NCBI GenBank assembly: GCA_021613535.1
Contig: CP075494.1
Span: 4,526,001-4,590,000, forward strand
Source of the DNA: Adineta vaga
Taxonomy: Eukaryota; Rotifera
Reading direction: 5' to 3'
DNA length: 64,000 nt
Part shown: in pieces, positions 29,080-41,809 of the stretch
Numbering within the stretch: position 1 is the stretch's first letter
How the letters are laid out: every line of letters begins with the position of its first letter
The notes under the pieces: generated by a model
What the model was told of the DNA's origin: nothing
What the model saw: the letters and a program-made list of their open reading frames with translations, nothing else
The model's database searches: none
Position numbers and translations under genes: made by a program

Positions 29080-32000
29080 ATGAATATTTTATTATTATCG
29101 ATCATTATCATTATTACAAACATTGACATATTCATTAATTCCTATCCAAATGAATGGGGACCTTTCAATAATCTTCACAAGACAGATGTAACATCGATCG
29201 ATTTATATCATGATTGTTTCTATATTGCGATAATCAATGTTGGTACTTACAATGAAAAGAAATCGACAGTTAAACAGCTTATCGAATATTGTATTCGATC
29301 AGAATTCAAAGATGAAATATATTTGAATGCAAATTCAATATCATCTATATTAACGTTTTCTCAATTGAAGCAAAAGCATATTACTATCGAGAATCTAATT
29401 GAATGGTCGAGTCCAATAGATCTTATTGAACGTTATAGTAAATTTTTGTTTGAAGATACATCTTTATCGCTTGAAAAATTTTACAATTGTACTTCACCAT
29501 GGTTCGGATTATTCTGTCAATATAAACTTATTTTTACTCAACCATTCACAAGTTTCATAAAGACAGTATTTGATGAGCATCGCAGTCCCGGGTTGGATGG
29601 AAGTTTTACCTGTTATATTCATATGAAATGTAACTATAGTTTTCCATCTATTTGTCTCGATTGGCGTGATATATGTGATGGAAAAGTGGATTGTCTTGAC
29701 GATGGTGAAGATGAAAAAGATTGCTTACAACTTGAATTCAATCAGTGTGATGAAAAGGAATATCAATGTCGAAATGGTATGTGTATTCATGAAGAATTTC
29801 TAATGGACGAAGTTTTTAGTACAATTAGTCCAGAATGCTTGGATGTATCGGATGAAAATCCCTACAAATTAGGCGCGTCATGCTCATATGAGTTACCTTT
29901 CAATGTGAAGATCTCATATGTCGACTTCCTTCGCAATTTAGTTGTGGAAATCGTGAATGTCTTAACTCTCCTGTTCCATCAAAAGCAACTTCTTGTCGTA
30001 ATAAACGGGATCGCATGTTCAATTATCTTCTCAACTGGCACAATCCTAATGATCAACTATATCCACGTTGCATTAAAATGCTTATGTGTGCATTAGATCT
30101 GTCTGTAGGGGAATCTTTTGATTATTATTGTAAAAGTCTATGTAACAACAAACAAGAATGTCAAATTGAAATTCGTCAAACATGTCCATCTGCATTCATT
30201 GCTCCTCTCTTTCCAGTATGGGATAATCATGTAAGATTGGGTTATTTTTCTAATCAAACATTTACTAGACCACAGTTCGTATGCTATAATTCAACACTTT
30301 GCCCATTTCTAATTCCAACATTGATCGTGGATAATTATACATGTATACATATCGATAAATTAAATCTGAGAGATTCTCTTTGGTTTTACGAAATATTCGT
30401 TGCATGTCATCGTTTTCATCGAATAGAAAATGAAAAATATTATTCAGAATCGACCATGCTGTATTGTTTGGGAATGGATAAATATATTCCGAAACGACAA
30501 GTTATGGATGGAATTGTTGATTGTCCTCATTCGTTCGATGAATCACTTATGGTAAATTCATGTGCATTAAATGATAAGTACCGTTTCCAATGTACATCCG
30601 AAAACAGATGTCTTTCACCCAGGCTGGCCGGCGATAATACAAAGCATTGCTTTGGAGGAGAAGATGCATACTTTGTTGATGGTCTACATAATGATATCTA
30701 TCGATTTCCTTTTTCTGCATTTTGTGATAATTGGAATGATTTCGCTTCTCTTACAAATGATACCGATGAAACTGATTGTGAGCAATGGCCATGTGTAAAT
30801 CAATATACACGTTGTAATAATGTATGGAATTGTCCAAAAGGTATTGATGAATTAAATTGTTCATCAGTATTTCGATGTCCTGCAGATCATCATCCCTGTC
30901 TTTCTCCAAAGACTTCTAAGATGGATTGTTTACATATTAATTATACTGAAGATGGTACTGTTGATTGTCTTGGAGCAACAGATGAGCGGTCCCATTGTCA
31001 GTCATTGTATCCGAAAGATTATCACAAACGTTATCGTTGTTGGAATGATACGACTTGTGTTCAAGTTACAGATCGTTGTGACAAATGTTATGAATTCAAT
31101 AATATTGATCAATTATGTGGTCAAAATTATCACAAGATTCGTGATATTATTGTTTATTTAGAATCTACAGCAGATATTACCTTTTATAACAAACGATTTT
31201 TTTCCCATCAATCTTCACAGATTTTACCTTTGATCGAACAATTTTCAACAGAATCATATAAACATATGCGTAACAATATGATACAGACTACGAAGCTCGA
31301 TTTACGTGATTACAAACTCGATCGACATGCGCAACGATGCTATCGAGGTATACTAGTTCTTGTTGGACAAAATCAAACACAACGTTGTTTTTGTCCAGCC
31401 AATTATTATGGTCGGTTTTGTCAATATCAAAATCAACGCATTACTTTAACAATTCGATTACGACAAGAATATTTAGTTCAAATTCATATTATTGATCTGG
31501 TTATTCGCTTTGCTGATCATACTGGTCGTATTCATTCTTCGGAACAAATTACATATATTCCTGTTACAAGTTGTAATACAAAATACAATATGTATCTTCT
31601 CTATCAAGATCGACCGAAAGATATGCAAAAGAATTACACGATCTATATCGATGCATATGGTAGAGTAGATCTTGTATATCGTGCAAGTTGGTTATTTCCA
31701 GTTAAATTTCTTTTCATGCCGGTCAATCGTATGAGCGTTCAATTGATTATTCCATCTAAACAAGATTGTCAAATTATCTGTAGTTCCGAATATCTAGAAT
31801 CATTGAGAAATGATCATACTCATTCTTGTCGATGTCATTCTAGTATAGGATATCCTATCGTTAAACACAAATGTGAGTGCTCACAAGAATCAATCTGCTT
31901 TGGTTTGGTGAATAATCGATCTATTTGTCTTTGTCCTATCTATAAAACTGGACCCAAATGTTATTTAAATTCTACATGTCAAATAAACTCATGTAAGAAT

Positions 32001-33707
32001 AATGGCATCTGTATTCCTGATGATTATCGTATTTCAATGACTCATTTTACATGCGTTTGTTCTGATGGATTTTCTGGTACGTACTGTGAAGAGAAAGATG
32101 TTCGAATTGATATATCATTTTCTAATATCAATATTCCACAATCATTTCTTGTTCATTTCATCGAAAGTATCAACTATACTATAATGGCGAAAGATTCAGC
32201 ACCCGTCCGAATAACAATGTTCACGAAAATGCCATTTGATCAAAAAATAGCTACTATCAATATGTCATTATCGTTTCATTTGATGTTTGCACAAATAGAA
32301 AATAGTTATTATCTCGTCGTTCTTCAACATATCTATCGATCATCTATTGTTATTTCAACACAAATTTCTCCATCACAACGTTGCCGACATATTCATGAAC
32401 TATTCAACCAAACTATTGTTGATTATCCAATTCTTCGTCGTGTTAAATTCTATCATCTCGCTTGTCAAGAACATTCCGATCTAATGTGTTTTCATGATAA
32501 TGAAATATTTATGTGTTTATGTACAAAAGAACGACATGCCAATTGTTTTCATTTCAATTTTACAATGAATTATGATTGTTTAGGTCAAAATGATTGTCAC
32601 AATAATGCACAATGTTTTCAAGATCATCCACATTGTCCAAAGAAAACGATATGCGTCTGTCAAGAATGTTTCTATGGTGACAAATGTCAATTAGGTACTA
32701 AACATTTTGGTATTTCACTAGATGCTATTTTAGGTTACCATATTCATTCACACTTATCCATTATTCAACAAACATTACCTGTGAAGATTAGTATTACTAT
32801 TGCAACATTCATATTAATTATTGGATTTGTTTGTGGAATTCTATCAAATATTACATTTCGATCAAAAGCAACTCGAATAACTGGTTGTGGTCTTTATATA
32901 TTTATATCATCGATCACGTCAATGATGACTATAATTATCTTTTATATGAAATTATGGTTTCTTATTGTTTCACAAATGAATATTATTACTCATCGATCTG
33001 TTCTTTTGATTCATTGTATTTCAATTGAATTCATTCTTCGAGATTTATTAGCAAGTACTGATTGGATTCATGCATGTGTCACTGTCGAACGATTTCTTAT
33101 CGTTTTTCTTGGTGTTCGATTCGATAAAACAAAAAGTCGATACTATGCCAAAATAATGATTAATCTTATTTTTCTTTTGACTACTATTTCTTTTCTTCAT
33201 GATCCAGTTCATCGTCGTCTATCTCATAATACTGAAGAACAACGAACATGGTGTTTAACTGCTTATCGATCAAATATTGAAATTTATAATAAATTTATAA
33301 ATATTTTTCATTTTATTATTCCATTTGCAATGAATTTTATTTTTGTGCTTGGAATTATTATTCTGACAGCAAAACGACATTCACAAGCTAGAAAACAAGC
33401 TACTTTTGCACAACAATTAAAAGATGAATTTGATCGTCATAAACATCTGATTCTTAGTTCAATTCTATTGATTATTTTGGCAGTACCACGTTTAATTATT
33501 TCCTTTCTACCTAATTGTATGAAATCACCCAAAGAATACAAACTATATTTAGCTGGTTATTTTCTTTCATTTATTCCACCACTCTTACATTTTTTCATAT
33601 TTGTATTAACATCTCGAGTATACAAGAAAGAATTTAAGATACTTATGCGGCGAAAGTGGAAAAATCTAAGACGATGTGTTCGTTCAAATCCAATTTTTCA
33701 AAGATAA
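29080..33707 (+). CDS. LDLa/EGF-module receptor with C-terminal 7TM domain (one frameshift)
   Basis: About 1540 residues from ATG 29080, which opens a signal peptide (MNILLLSIIIIITNIDIF). The extracellular part has several LDL-receptor class A modules (SICLDWRDICDGKVDCLDDG, then NVWNCPKGIDELNCSS and others), a laminin/EGF-like region, and a clear EGF domain CKNNGICIPDD..CVCSDGFSGTYCEE. The last about 320 residues hold seven membrane segments beginning KISITIATFILIIGFVCGIL, with a cytosolic basic tail. This is a cell-surface receptor of a type expanded in bdelloids; its ligand is unknown. The frame breaks at 29899-29901, where CCT-TT-CAA lacks one T: reading on gives FQCEDLICRLP, a proper LDLa start. 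The ORF otherwise is intact on both sides. Confidence 0.8.
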
Positions 33708-34069
33708 ACTTAAATATTCAAGCTTTATTTTCTTGCTTTTCGACGAATAAATATTTCTTAAATTAACTTTTTTCTATTCAATATGATTACAAAAGAAAGA
33801 CATAATTCTACGTAGCAATAGATATTCAAATAACCGAGCGAATTTCTGTAGAATATCATTGTTTTTAATAATGAAAAGTTCTACACAATCAAAATTTGTT
33901 CTATTTTCTCATGGAATATTAAATTTTTATTTGAAAAACCTGATTGAATTTTCTTTGTAATTGTATTTTTTGCATTCGAATGTGTATTCAATCAAATAGC
34001 GAGTATAAATGACTGAATTAGAAATATCGAAAGATATCCACCCTTTTTTTTTGATAAATAGCTGTATCT
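33708..34069. other. Intergenic, nothing recognised
   Basis: Short AT-rich spacer between the receptor and the decayed NHL gene. Confidence 0.4.
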
Positions 34070-36450
34070 TACAATCGTCCAAAATTCTGACCAAATGCAT
34101 CTTGGAATCCAGCTGCAACAACGTTTGTCAGTCGTAATGTAATCGGTCCAAATCCAATGGAAGTTTTTGTTGATACAAACGATACAGTTTTTGCACTTGA
34201 TTTATTAGGTAATCCCATTGTTGTGTGGACAAAAGGAAATAGTACACCGAGCAGAATTATCTCCAATGATTTATCAAGTCCATATAGTCTTTTTGTTACA
34301 ACACTTGGTGATATATATGTCGATAGTAGTATGAGATTTGGACATATAAATAAATGGACGAGTAGTTCAACAATGTATACATGCGGTAAATGTAGGAATA
34401 TATTTATCAATACCGATGATATTCTGTATTGTTCAATGACCAATCAGCATCGATTATCACAAAGACATTGCAAAGTAATGGAAATGCATTGACCATTGTA
34501 GCTGGAACTGGAACTGCAGGAAACAATTCTTACGAACTACAATCTTCTCAAGGTATTTTTAGTGATGACAATTTGGATCTTTATGTAGTAGATTCTGATA
34601 ATCATCGGATTCAACTTTTTTCGTGGGGACAACTAGATGGGAAAAAACAGTAGTAGAAAATGGATTAGTAAATATTACAATTGCCCTCTCTGGTCCAACT
34701 GGAGTCGTTCTTCATGCTGACAAATATTTATATATTGTTGATAGTGGGAATAATCGTCTCGTTGCATCAGGACCTAATGGTTTTCGATGTCTGGTTAGCT
34801 GTTTCGGTCCATCAGGTGAAGTAACAGCCAATGATCTAATGTTACCATGTACTCTCAGTTTCGACAGTGCTGGGAACATCATTGTTACTGATATGTTGAA
34901 TGATCGAATTCAAAAATTTACTCCACAAACCGGTTTATGTGGTATGTACGTATTATCATAATTATTAACAAGAATCATTTCGGGTAGCTTGTTTTCTCTA
35001 TATGCACTTTTTGTCACGGCTAATGGCGATATTTATATAGATCATTAAATTCAAATATCAGTCATCCATTTATGAATATCAGTGAGCCATGTTTTGGCAT
35101 GTTTACCGATATTAATAATACTCTCTATTGTTCAATTTCTTATCTTCATCAATTTGTTACAAAATCTCTTCAAAGTACTTCAAATCTAACAACAATTGTT
35201 GCAGGAATCGGTTGTCAAGGTTCTAATTTAAAGATGCTCTCCTATCCTATGGGAATATATGTTGATATCAATTTGGATTTATATGTTGCTGATTGTGGAA
35301 ATATTCGAATTCAACTTTTTCAATCGACACAATTCAATGCTATAACAATAGCAGGAAATGGTGCAACAAGTACTATGGTTCTCAATTGTCCATATGACAT
35401 TGTTTTAGATGCTGATAGTTATCTTTTCATTGTCGATTCTAATGTAAATCGTATTGTTCGATCAGGACCAAGTGGCTTTTTGTATAGTTGGATGTCTTGG
35501 AACGAATGGTTTAGCAGCAAACGAATTGAATAAACCAACAAGTATGGCTTTCGATAGTTATGGAAATACCTTTGTTACAGATACTGAAAATAATCGAACT
35601 CACAAATTTCTTTTAGATATAAATCTATGCGGTAAATATTCAATTGAAAAGAGTTATACTTATCTAATTAAGAAATCTCTTCAATCATATAGATACTCAT
35701 ACGACGGAACAGTCAACTTCTAGAACAACAACAACAACAACAATATTCAAAGGTAAATTTTTGAAGATTTAATAGCGATATGTAATTATTTAATTGAATA
35801 GAAACTTCAACGAATCCGCAGTAATATCAACACTATCATCGACAGCCATTGTTTCAACAATCGATACAAGTACTTTTTGGATTCAACAGATAAGAAAATT
35901 ATTCAATTAAATGAGTTATATGAGTGTTCTCGTTTTCTGAAGAATTGATACGTCAACAAACAACAGATTTCATTGGTATAATTTCCATTGTTTTCTATCT
36001 AATGAAATTATCATTCTGTTTTTGTTTTAAGATTTCACTTCAATTTCATCAACAACAGGTTTATTCATAGCTACTCCATCGATCTTTGTTATGCTATTAT
36101 GTACAAATCGATCATCGATGACTTGGTGGAATAATGGCAAGTGATATTTTTATTTAATAAGGAAAACGTTTCTCGATTTTTCAGGTCAATGCAATATCTT
36201 GATGAATAACACATTTGAATGTCGATGTCAAGAAGGATGGAGTGAAAGTTATTGTCAAACAAAAATTAATTATCGTAAAAATGTTCAGTGTTTAAATTTC
36301 TATTATCGGTGTTTTCGTGTTTGTTTTTGTACTGGATACATTAAAATATCTATTCAGAATTGATCCAACAAAACCGAAATTAAACAAAAAACAACAAAGA
36401 AAAAAAGCGGCAACATCGTCCAATAATTCAAAAATTTAAATACGTCGATG
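34070..36450 (+). pseudogene. Decayed NHL-repeat membrane protein
   Basis: Two successive arrays of NHL-type repeats can be read, each in several frames. Array 1 (34090-34960) has VIGPNPMEVFVDTNDTVF, then LTIVAGTGTAGNN, then VVLHADKYLYIVDSGNNRL. Array 2 (34985-35640) repeats the order: VTANGDIYIDH-stop, ISEPCFGMFTDINNTLYCS, DIVLDADSYLFIVDSNVNRI. A Ser/Thr-rich stretch follows (about 35830), then an EGF-like module (36185-36270, NNTFECRCQEGWSESYCQT) and finally a membrane segment ISIIGVFVFVFVLDTLKYLF with a lysine-rich tail ending near 36438. Several intron-like gaps exist, but stops and frame changes inside the propeller repeats indicate loss. A member of a bdelloid NHL/EGF/TM family. Confidence 0.65.
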
Positions 36451-36728
36451 CACCACATTTTCAAGATGTATAATTCAACAGCGAATGGAAAACAACTTTC
36501 CTACGAAATATTTCTTATATTATACGCTCTCACTTTCAATATGTAAATTCTTGAAACAGAAATGAGTGGTCAATTAAAATAAATAAATATGCATCATTTT
36601 TAATTGGTTAGATAGATAAACATATGTGTTCTTTACTTATGATAACACGTTTCGTACTTTTTCTGCATTTACCTGTGACTATATATGACACATAATTGGC
36701 AAGGCATATCTGTTACTTTGATTTCCTT

Positions 36729-39700
36729 ATGAATGAAGACGTCAACATAAACACGCCCGTTATTTTATCATTCAACGTGTTTCGTTATCGAAGGTATAGA
36801 ACGTTATATGAAATGAATAGCAATCAATTTTTAGAAGTGATCCTTCCACATCGATCATCAGTGAAATCATTTCCTAATACGAAACATTCAAGCATCTCTT
36901 CAATTGATATTCAAGATTATCCGCAAGAATTAAAATCGAGAAAGCGTTCTTCTGAAATTCGTCGATCGACCAATACTGAAGAGCATTCAAGCGATGATGA
37001 TGATGATGATGAAGAGTTATCAACTCAACAAAACCGGCGATTCTCTTCACAGATCAATCGTACACGTCGTCGAAGTTCTATACAATCACTTATATTACAA
37101 CCACGATCATTATCATTACACAGATCTAATATCCATATCATTCCTATGAAATCGAAATGCATTACAGTTGATCCAAAATCTTACAAAGACTTACGAGGTC
37201 AAACATTAATACATTTAGCTGCTCGTCTTGGTTATGATGCAATTCTTCGTCTATTAGTTAATGAAACATCACAAACAGCTACACTAGTGAATAAACGAGG
37301 ACAAACACCATTATTAACAGCAATTGAAGCAGGTTCAACACATACCGCAATCCTACTTATGGAATGTGATCCACGATCTCTCATTGTAATGGATGATCAT
37401 CGATCGAACGTTTTTCATTATGCATGTGAATATTCTAACGATGTTGTACTTAATCGAGCGATTGCTCTTCTCAATCGATTCAATTCGTCAACGGATCGAC
37501 TTACTGTAAGTTCGTTAATTCTTTAAAACAATGAATAATAATTGTATTCTATATAGGGTTTGAAACGTCTTACAGAACGAAATCATTCGGGTAAAACTGC
37601 ATTTGATATTGCTATATGGAAAGGTCAATTAAAATGTATGAAGCAATTTCTAACTTCATCTTGGTTAAATAATCATATTGATATTGGAGAATTGATTAAT
37701 GCTGATTCATTGAAAAATGTTATTGATCAAAATCAATTTGATATTTTATCTTTTCTTATTAATGATATGAAACGATTAGCTTATATTATTCGTTTACTAA
37801 TCGACATCGATGGACAATATTTCAATCTTGTAAGTTTAATTCTCTTGAAATTGAAAATGAAATTCTCTTTTCTAGCTTGAATATGCAATATTCCTGAAAA
37901 AGAACGATATCATTCGATTATTAGTTAGTGTTCATATCCCTACAGAACATTACATCTCTCGTCAAGAATATAAATTATTTTTACGAAATTATAATCTACC
38001 ATTCATTCAGTCTGGTTCATCTTCGTTTTATCAAACACCAATTCAACGAATGTTAACAACACCTGAATGTATTTTGTTAGTTCCATTGTTACTTGAACAA
38101 TTCGTAGATGATAATGGAATTGATTTATCTGTTATTGATGATTGTCTGTATAATCGACCGAAAAAATCACGATGTATTTTTGGACGAGGAAAGAATTTCT
38201 CCACTCGAGATTGGTTACAACAACATCCATTAGGTAATTATAATGTAGATAAGATTTCAAAGATATGGATTCTCATTTTTTTATAGCTTTAATTGCAAAA
38301 GCCAATTGTAAAGCAATTTATGATCATCAATTTGTTCGAATGTGTGTTGATTTAAAATTTAATCTTTTTGGAAATTTTCTCTATTTTTTCATTCTTGGTT
38401 GTCAATTATTTTATGTTACACTTTATACAGGTGTGACATTAGGTTCACCAACACCAGCAAATCAAGGTACAAATTATTATCAAACAATGAATTATTCTTG
38501 TCATGATCTATGTATCAAACTGGTTAATGATTCAAACAATCCAGCACAAAATCAACCAGGAATGCATACATTACGTCTTATTTTATTAATTATATCTTGT
38601 TTGGGTTTAATCAAAGAATTCTATCAAATGTTTACACAACGTGAAAAATATTTTCATCGATTTTATATAAATCTCATTGAATTACATATATATGTAAATG
38701 ATAGAAATGATTTGACAATTCAGTAGTTTGTTTTTCCTTATAGGTTAGTGCCATAATCTATTCTGCTGATATAGATGAATGTACTCGTCAAACGGGTATT
38801 CGATGTTCAACTCAATGGATGACTGGTGGTATAGGACTTCTTTCTGTTTGGACATCATTATTATTAGTTGTAATGAATGGAATTAAATTTGGCAAATATG
38901 GTCTTCTTTTTATTACAGTTTTTACAACATTTCTTAAATTTATCGCTGTTTATATATTCATTTGGATTGGTTATATCTTAGCATTTTATATGATCTGTAA
39001 AGATATAATGGAACAATTTTTACCTTTTAATTTTATACCTAAATTATTAGTGATGTTCATTGGTATTCAAGTGATTATATTTGATTAAGAAAATAGAAAG
39101 TTTTTCTTTTGTTTAGGTGAATATGATATGGATAGTATATTTTTTTCGAATAATAATCAATTAATGCCTGGCGCAGAAGGTGCATTGATTCTTTATAGTG
39201 CATTTATTTTTACGATGTTTATTGTCATGTCAAATATCATGGTGAGTTAATTAATTATTCATTAGGAGATTGAGTTAGATGTTCTTTAGGGTGGTCTTGC
39301 CGTCGCCGATGTGAAAGAATTTCGTCTGAATGCAAAACGAGAACATTTAAGATCTCGCATTGATGTTATTCTAGGATTTCAGGCTTATCTAGGTGGATTT
39401 TGTGAAACAATTGGTTCCATAACAATGAAATTATGTAAAAATAGAAAATGGCATGATTTTTTAAAACGAATCTATCTTATTCGACCGAAATATCATTTGG
39501 AAAAACTTCATGTCACATCAGATCTTGTGAATATTCCACATCGTATCAGTACTTTATCACTAATGATTCCAACAGATCATTTCTCAGCTATATCTAGACC
39601 GAGAATATTTGAACAAGTACATCCACAAATGGCTTTCTATATTCATTGTCAAGCTGCTCGAAATACTTGTTTATCTCATACAGATGAAACTATGATATTA

Positions 39701-39829
39701 TCAAAGACAAATGATGAAATTAGAGACACTTTAGAAGAATCAGTTATACGAACAAATAATGAATTAAGAAAAATTGCATTAAATTTACAAAATGAATTAG
39801 AAGATATCAAACGACGCATTACTTCATAA
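36729..39829 (+). CDS. Ankyrin-repeat TRPA-like cation channel, seven exons
   Basis: Exons 36729-37505, 37557-37829, 37876-38233, 38287-38693, 38744-39062, 39117-39241 and 39290-39829 join in frame to 932 residues; the six introns are 46 to 54 nt with GT..AG ends. After a serine/arginine- and acidic-rich N-terminus come ankyrin repeats (GQTLIHLAARLGYDAILRLL, GQTPLLTAIEAGSTHTAILL, GKTAFDIAIWKGQLKCMKQF). Six membrane segments follow. The pore loop spans FNFIPKLLVMFIGEYDMDS and S6 is ILYSAFIFTMFIVMSNIMGG leading to LAVADVKEFRLNAKREHL, the TRPA/TRP post-S6 pattern. The C-terminus is a charged coiled coil (RTNNELRKIALNLQNELEDI). It should be a plasma-membrane, non-selective cation channel for chemical or thermal stimuli; gating unknown. 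Confidence 0.85.
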
Positions 39830-40653
39830 GTTATTAAGAAAATAAAATATATTTTGCGGATAATGAATGTTGTCGTCTTCTTCTATAGCCTTACCTTCAC
39901 ATTCATCCTGTTATCCTTTATCTATTGTTTGAGCAAAAAATTGTTTTCTTTTTTATTAAACTTGAAATCTAATGAAATATAGTATAATATCTTTAGAAGA
40001 ATTTTGTCTTCCTACCTTAGATATCCACTTATTTTTTTCTAACATACAAAGTTCCATCTGTGTAAGTAAAATAAAGAACTTTATTACGATGACAATGTGT
40101 ATTTATTGGAAGCGAAGCATCCTAGTACAAAAAGAAAATAATGAAAATTTAAATTCAACTAAGTATATAAGGGTATATACTCATAACTTCGTAGACTTTA
40201 ACGATAGATATTAACTAAGCTAAATAGTATTGAAACCGTTGCATCACTACTAGGATATCACTGAATCATTTTAATGCATGAATAAACTCAATTACCTTTT
40301 TCGAAAGCTGTATCAATGACGTCAATCCAACAAAAAATTCCAACTTATAGTCTATCGCAAATATGTCACTTCTCATCTGCACGAAAACAAATATTCACTA
40401 ACAGCGGGTTTAGTCATGTCTTTCATACATACGTCAATAGCTTGGATACGACATGAAATCATTAATCAAAAAATAGCTCTTATTCATCCTGTCATTGCAG
40501 TCACTTCCCTTTCTTATATACACAGCAATTACATGTGAAAAATCCCGATTTTCGTTGAGGATATATAAATACCGTAAGCAAAACAGCATATCATCAGTTA
40601 TTTATAATACACCAGCGCATCGTCAACAATTACTTTGAATTCATTTACGAGTC
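39830..40653. other. Intergenic, nothing recognised
   Basis: About 0.8 kb, AT-rich. It should contain the promoter of the cysteine-rich gene; no motif recognised. The 80-codon frame at 39972-40214 is not convincing. Confidence 0.4.
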
Positions 40654-41574
40654 ATGTTCTTATCCAATGGTCCAATAGAGCTTATAGGTATATCGATTTT
40701 TGCCATAATTTTGAGTACATGTGATGTTCAAAGTCAAGCCACTAATCCACCAACCATTTCATGTTCTAGTTCTCAATTAGTATGCGGTGGACGTGCTTGT
40801 TATGATCCCACTACGCAGTATTGCACTGAATTTGGTACAATTGTTCAATGTATTGCTGCCTGTGGAAACCAATGCTACAATTCTGCAGTTCAACAATGCT
40901 TCAATGGCACACTATGTTCACTCGGTCAACAATTGTGTAGTATTAAGTATGACGGTGTATATGGTACTCCATATGGTTCATCATATCCTAGTTGTTATGA
41001 TCCAAAATATCAATTGTGTTTGAATAACTTCCTTTGTGACGCAGCGCGAACCTGTAATGGACGCTGTTTAGGAATCAGACAAGTATGTGCTGACAATACA
41101 ACGATTTGTAACGTTACAAATAACTATCCTGTTTATCAAGCGAATCAGATAAAACTATGCAATGGCATTTGCTATGATTCTGCAAATCAACAATGTGTCG
41201 GTGGATACGCTGTAAACTGTATACTTGATCCATTTACTCAACAATGTATTAATCAACGCACTGTTACTGTTATTACTAACACAGCATCTCCAACTACAGC
41301 ATCATGTATCTCATCGAATTGTTGTTTAATTACAGACTGCACAATAGATGCTGACTGCTGCGTTCAAAGCACTGAATGTCAATGTTTTAAACATAATAAC
41401 GACGAATATGGTCTATGCTTAAATCCTAACGAACAGCCAATTTGTGCTAAAGGTTGCTCTACCCAACGACAATGCAAAAGTGATACGGACTGTTGTAAAT
41501 GTAAATGTGGTCGGGTAACAGTAACGGGTACAAATGGAAGTTCTGTCGTCAAAAAACAATGTGTACCACGTTAG
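40654..41574 (+). CDS. Cysteine-rich secreted protein with tandem CYDP-type repeats
   Basis: Intronless, 306 residues with a signal peptide (about residues 8-28). The body has repeated units of the form CGGRACYDPTTQYCTEFG, CGNQCYNSAVQQCFNG, PSCYDPKYQLCLNN and CNGICYDSANQQCVGG, a pattern seen in small secreted or cell-wall proteins of fungi and some invertebrates. The C-terminal third switches to a different cysteine spacing (CCLITDCTIDADCCVQSTEC and CKSDTDCCKCKCG) resembling knottin/whey-acidic style folds. High cysteine and N-glycosylation imply an extracellular, disulfide-stabilised product. No enzyme motif. Function unknown; carbohydrate binding is a guess. Confidence 0.75.
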   Translation: MFLSNGPIELIGISIFAIILSTCDVQSQATNPPTISCSSSQLVCGGRACYDPTTQYCTEFGTIVQCIAACGNQCYNSAVQQCFNGTLCSLGQQLCSIKYDGVYGTPYGSSYPSCYDPKYQLCLNNFLCDAARTCNGRCLGIRQVCADNTTICNVTNNYPVYQANQIKLCNGICYDSANQQCVGGYAVNCILDPFTQQCINQRTVTVITNTASPTTASCISSNCCLITDCTIDADCCVQSTECQCFKHNNDEYGLCLNPNEQPICAKGCSTQRQCKSDTDCCKCKCGRVTVTGTNGSSVVKKQCVPR

Positions 41575-41809
41575 TTCTCATAAAAAACATGAACTATGCA
41601 TTTTTATTTACTTTTATCTGACTGTCCTTTCATACAAAGAGTTTGCATACATTCTTTCTAATTTTATTGTATCAATTACTTTTCGTAGTTACCTTTTTTT
41701 CATTATTTCAGTTTTCCAAGCTTTTGATGTGATCTAAATAGAAATATTGGTAAAGGCAATAATTAAATAGACTTTTATTTTTAGTATTTTGACGAAAATG
41801 GTTTATAGT

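Noticed and set aside
34069-34443. 124-codon minus-strand frame
   Set aside because: It is the complement of the NHL-repeat remnant, whose plus-strand translation shows clear family repeats.
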